64,000 nt of DNA from Tolypeutes matacus (taxonomy: Eukaryota; Chordata; Mammalia; Cingulata; Chlamyphoridae): contig JAKSZT010054305.1 of the NCBI GenBank assembly GCA_026826555.1, positions 1,438,297-1,502,296 on the forward strand. Reading direction: 5' to 3'. This document shows positions 59,817 through 64,000 of this stretch, one piece after another. The position numbers and the translations under genes are program-made. The stretch's first letter is position 1. Every line of letters starts with the position of its first letter. The notes under the pieces were generated by a model that ran no database searches, had not been told where the DNA came from, and saw only the letters and a program-made list of their open reading frames with translations.

Positions 59817-60832
59817 CACACCTGAGCAACAACTTTTGCGGGGCTTATTTATAGATTTCTGGTCAAACACTAGCATTCTGCTGCTTAGATTTAGCTTCAT
59901 GACCTTGAAATAGGTCAGAGTTGTATGACTGTAAAAGCCAGAAGACAAAACTATTCCCATCCATTCCCACCTTGTGACACTCAAGTCCTTTCTTTCCCAA
60001 TTCCTTAGCACTAGCGAATAGCAACCGCCTCTTTCTCCCAAATTTGAAACCCAGACACTAATAAAATCAAACTCACTATTGGCTTGGGGGAATGGGAAAT
60101 GGAGTGAGGGTGAGGGATGTTGGGAGAATAACTTATTGCTTCTTTGAAGAACTAGGGATCGTTACTTGGGAGGTCAGCCTGATGTACACATTTCAGCTAA
60201 CCTCTTTGAACAAAGCCCAGTTTCACCATTTCTTTCTGAATTTTAATCCAGATGCTGATCATTTATTTAGAGGTGAGTTAAATATGGCAGTGAGTTCCAA
60301 AGCTCTCCCTGAATATAATTCTAAAGGTAACAAAAGGGAGCAGTAAATATTCCTTGGGGAGGCTGAACAACATCTGAGGACCAGAGAGACCGGGTAGTTT
60401 GAACTCCCCCCTCCTCCTTCCTACAAAAATGCCCCTACTCTAATGTTCCAAGGTTTTCCATAGAGATCACTAGTTTATAATTATTTATAGCTTATCAGTT
60501 ATACAATGTATAATTAGTTCAACTAGAATTAAGTTTTACATTGAAACATGCAACCCACCTGCAAGTGTATGATAAATCAAGAAAATCACAGTTTCAATAA
60601 TTAATGTAATTTCCCTACTCGTTCCTTGGAATTCTCAAAGGAGTTAAATTTTCAGAGTTAAGAACAGCCTACACAATTTTACCAAATTCTCTGATATTTC
60701 TGCCCATAACTGCCACCAGTTATTCAGGAGTGCAGAGCTAGGAAAGCCAAAACCCGTCCATTACACTTTTAGGCTTGGAAAACAGGGATGTCACACTTAA
60801 TACGGTTAGTTTTAATAAGTGATGTATTAGTC

Positions 60833-61525
60833 AGCTAAAGGGGTGCTGATGCAAAGTACCAGAAATCTGTTGGCATTTATAAAGGGTATTTATTTGGGGT
60901 AGAAGCTTACAGTTACAAGGCCCTAAAGAGTCCAGTTAAAGGTACTATATGCATCCAAAAGTCATTGGCCACATATTGAAGCAAGATGGTGGGCAATGTC
61001 TGCAAGGGTTCAGCCTGCCTTCTTCCTCTTAAGTTTCCATGGTCCCAGCTTCTTCCAATATCAGCTGTTGGCTGGGATAAGTCTCATCTCTCTCCTAGGG
61101 CTTGTTTCTCTCAGGGTTCAGCTGCTCTGCTCTTTCCACACGGCCAGATGTAGACTCTCAGGCTCTCTCTCTTCCCAGGGCCTCTGCCGTGTCTATGGAG
61201 CCATCTCTATTCCTCCTTGTTCTTCTCCTGTGTATTTACTTCCTGGGGCTCCAGCATCAAAACTCCTACTCTCTCCTCTGCCATGTCATTTTCTCTGTAA
61301 GCCACCACCCACCAAGGGGGCAGGAACTCAATGTCCTACCGACATGGCCTAATCAAAGCCTTAATCATAATCTAATCAAGTAAAAGCCAATCTCTGAAGT
61401 TAATACAATTAAAAAAAAAAAAAAGAAAAAAAAATACAATTTAATATGCCCAGAGGAACAGACCAGTTTACAAACACAATCCAGTATCTATTTTTGGAAT
61501 TCAAAAACAATATCAAACTGCTACA
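60833..61525. mobile_element. LTR-like interspersed repeat
   Basis: Unit of about 690 bp from tgtattagtcagctaaag to caaactgctaca, with TG...CA ends, no coding capacity and an internal A-rich stretch (61409-61435). The flanks do not give a clear duplication (agtga / ggtta). Related in its ends to the elements at 37310 and 52310. Probably an old LTR or a nonautonomous repeat common in xenarthrans. Confidence 0.5.
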
Positions 61526-61553
61526 GGTTATAATAATTTATCACGTGTAATTT

Positions 61554-61648
61554 ATCACGGATGTGGCTCAAATGGTTGGGCGTCTGTCTCCCATATGGAG
61601 GGGCCTGGGTTCAATCCCCAGGACCTCCTGGTAAAAAAAAAAAAAAAA
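61554..61648 (+). repeat. Short DAS-type SINE
   Basis: acggatgtggctcaaatggt head, B box gggttcaatccc, A tail; duplication gtaattta. Confidence 0.85.
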
Positions 61649-61710
61649 GTAATTTAGCTGAGCTACTTGTAAGCTCAGATAAACAGTGATCTTCTTGAGG
61701 TCAGAAGAAC

Positions 61711-62633
61711 TTTTTTTTTTTTAAACTGTATTTTGTATATTTAATAATTGAAAATATAAACAATTAAAAACTAAAAAGAGAACACAGTTGAATAAAAGCA
61801 TACATTTCTCAATTAAATGTACTGGATACATATAAAATTTTTTTGAATCATATAATTTGTTACACAATATATTTGGTTCATCGTAATGCAATATACAGTA
61901 TTTGTCCTTTTGTGTCTGCTTGCTTCACTCAACATAATGTCCTCCAGGTTCATCCATGTTGTCATATGCTTTACGACTTCATTTCTTCTTTTTTTTTTTT
62001 TTTTTTTTAAAGATTTTATTTATTTATTCATTTATCCCCCCCTTGCTGCTTGTGCTCGCTGGGTCAGCTAACCACACTGAGCGGGCGGGCTTGCCTTCAC
62101 CAGGAGGCCCTGGGAACCGGGCCCAGGGCCTCCCATATGGTAAACGGGAGCCCTACTGATTGAGCCACAGCCGCTTCCTTTCATTTCTTCTTACAACTGC
62201 ATAATATCCCATCATGTGAATAGAACACAGTTTGTTTATCCATTCATCTGTTGATGGACACCTGGGCTGTTTCCAACTTTTGGCAATGGTGAATAATGTT
62301 GCTATGAACTTTGGTGTGCAGATGTCTGTTCGTGTCACTGCTCTCAGTTCTTCTGGGTATAAACCCAGTAGTGGTATTGCCAGGTCACGTGGCAAATCTA
62401 TATTCAACTTCTTTAGGAACTGCCAAACAGTCCTCCACAGTGGCTGTACCATTCTACATTCCCACCAACAGTGAGTAAGTGTTCCTATCTCTCCACATCC
62501 TCTCCATCACTTGTAGTTCTCTGTCTTTTTAATAGTGGCCATTCTGATAGGTTTGAAATAATATCTCATTGTAGTTTTGATTTCCATTTCCCTAATCCTT
62601 AGTGATTAGGGATCATTAGTTGAGCATTTTTTC

Positions 62634-62664
<31 letters not shown>

Positions 62665-63245
62665 GCCATTTGTATTTCTTCTTTGGACAAATGTCTATTC
62701 AAGTCTTTTGCCCATTTTTTAATTGGATCGTTTGTCTTTTTATTGTTGAGTTGTAACATCTCTTTATATATCTTAAATATTAAACCCTTATCATCCGTGA
62801 TTTCCAAATACTTTTTCCCATTGAGTTGGCTGCCTTTTCAACCTTGTGACAAAGTCCTGTGAGGTACAAAAGTGTTTAATTTTGAGAAGGTCCCATTTAT
62901 CCATTTTTTGTTGTTGTTGTACATGCTTTGGGTGTGAGGTCCAAGAAACCACCACCTACTACAAGGTCTTGAAGATGTTTCCTGATATTTTCTTCTAGTA
63001 GTTTTATGGTCCTGGCTTTTATATTTAGGTCTTTGATCCATTTTGAGTTGATCCTTGTATAGGGAGTGAGATACGGGTCCTCTTTCATTCTTCTGGTTAT
63101 GGATGTCCAGTTCTCCCAGCACCATTTATTGAAGAATCTGTTTTGTCCCATTAACATGGTTTTGGCAGGTTTGTTGAAAACTAGTTGGCCAAAGAGTGAG
63201 GATTTATTTCTGGGCTGTCAGTTACATTCCACTGATTGATATGAT
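61711..63245 (-). mobile_element. L1 3' segment (minus), half of an inverted copy
   Basis: Minus-strand L1 reading from ORF2 ([47 protein letters not shown], the [21 protein letters not shown] block) through the 3'UTR to a tail seen as a T run at 61711-61722. A DAS SINE interrupts it at 61991-62179, and a poly(T) stretch lies at 62639-62664. It abuts, head to head, a plus-strand piece of upstream ORF2 starting at about 63251. Confidence 0.88.
61991..62179 (-). repeat. DAS SINE in L1 3'UTR/ORF2 end
   Basis: Full minus copy; duplication ttcatttcttctt at 61978-61990 and 62180-62192. Confidence 0.93.
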
Positions 63246-63250
63246 GAAGC

Positions 63251-64000
63251 ACATAAATAAAATCAGAAATGAAAGGTGGGAAGTTACAAATGACCCCACA
63301 GAAATAAAAGGAATCATAAGAGGATATTAGGAGAAACTGTATGCCAACAAACTAGACAACCTAGATAAAACAGACAAATTTCTAGAAATACATAACCAAC
63401 CCACACTGATGCTACAAGAAATACAAGAACTTAACAAACCAATCACATTTAGGAGACTGAATCCATCATCCAAAATTACCCAGCAAAGTGAATTCTACCA
63501 AGCATTTCGAAAAGAATTAACATCAATCCTGTTTAAACTCTTCCAAAAAATTGAAGAGGAGGGAAAATTACCCAACACATTTTATGAAGCCGACATAACC
63601 CTAATACCAAAGCCAGATAAAGATACTACAAGAAAAGAAAATACAGGCCCATCTCTCTAATGAACATAGATGCAAAAATTTTCAACAAAATACTTGCAAA
63701 TTGAATCCAACAGCATATCAAAAGACTTATCCATCACGATCAAGTGGGATTTATTGCTGGTATTCAAGGCTAGTTCAACATAAGAAAATCAGTCAATGTA
63801 ATACACCACATTAACAAATTGAAGGAAAAAAAAACCAAACAAACGGTGATATCAATTGACGTAGAAAAGGCGTTTGACAAAATTCAGCATCCTTTTTTGG
63901 TAAAAACACTTCAAAAGATAGGAACAGAAGGAAAATTCCTCAATATGATAAAAGGCATATATGAAAAACCCACAGCCAACATCATACTCAGTGAGGAAAG
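63251..64000 (+). mobile_element. L1 ORF2 5'-side segment, inverted partner
   Basis: Plus-strand L1 ORF2 sequence from just before the RT domain ([40 protein letters not shown]) to the window edge. It corresponds to about 48775-49590 of the L1 at 44.8 kb. It is continuous with the minus-strand L1 at 61711-63245 through a junction at 63245-63251 and must extend beyond 64000. Confidence 0.85.

Overview
The window is mammalian nuclear DNA and almost certainly comes from an armadillo (Xenarthra; Dasypus novemcinctus fits best). About twenty tRNA-derived SINEs of the armadillo DAS type (head gggaagcggctgtggctcaa, tail ggggataaatgaataaa) are scattered through it. They are mixed with xenarthran-style L1s, old L1M, L2 and MIR remnants, hAT DNA transposons and LTRs. 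There are no bacterial features. Part 1, real genes (1-16.5 kb). The left part is the 3' end of SDHC on the plus strand: intron 4, exon 5 (7473-7636), intron 5 and the terminal coding exon (10185-10289). Facing it on the minus strand is the whole coding region of CFAP126 (Flattop), five exons from 16390 down to 13401. This convergent SDHC/CFAP126 pair is the arrangement known at human 1q23.3. The CFAP126 start is preceded by a forkhead-type motif and a perfect RFX X-box, as expected for a motile-cilium gene. Part 2, repeat-built interior (16.5-42 kb). Three hAT elements carry 8-bp target duplications. A full-length L1 (19501-27030) keeps an open ORF1 but has a dead ORF2. Nested in that ORF2 are two SINEs and a complete processed copy of cytochrome c (CYCS) with an open 105-codon frame. 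Next come a family of unclassified retroposons, a 100-N assembly gap inside a SINE, an orphan CpG island (34.1-34.5 kb), and a processed, frame-broken FANCE copy on the minus strand (about 37.96-40.18 kb). Part 3, tRNA-gene neighbourhood (42-60 kb). It holds tRNA-Val(CAC) (minus), tRNA-Glu(TTC) (plus), a decayed tRNA-Glu (minus) and tRNA-Asn(GTT) (minus), as expected for the tRNA-rich interval between CFAP126 and the FCGR genes. Between them lie a poly(A)-tailed retroposed fragment of 28S rRNA, a second long L1 (44.8-51.8 kb) carrying a solo LTR with a 6-bp target duplication, and an LTR with a 5-bp duplication. Part 4, right edge. An L1 with the head-to-head structure of twin priming starts at 61711 and runs off the window. 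I see no new multi-gene system. The notable items are retroposition products (CYCS, FANCE, 28S rRNA, a poly(A)-only insert, B-box-less SINEs), the compact ciliary promoter of CFAP126 and the orphan CpG island. Family names come from sequence recognition without a database search.
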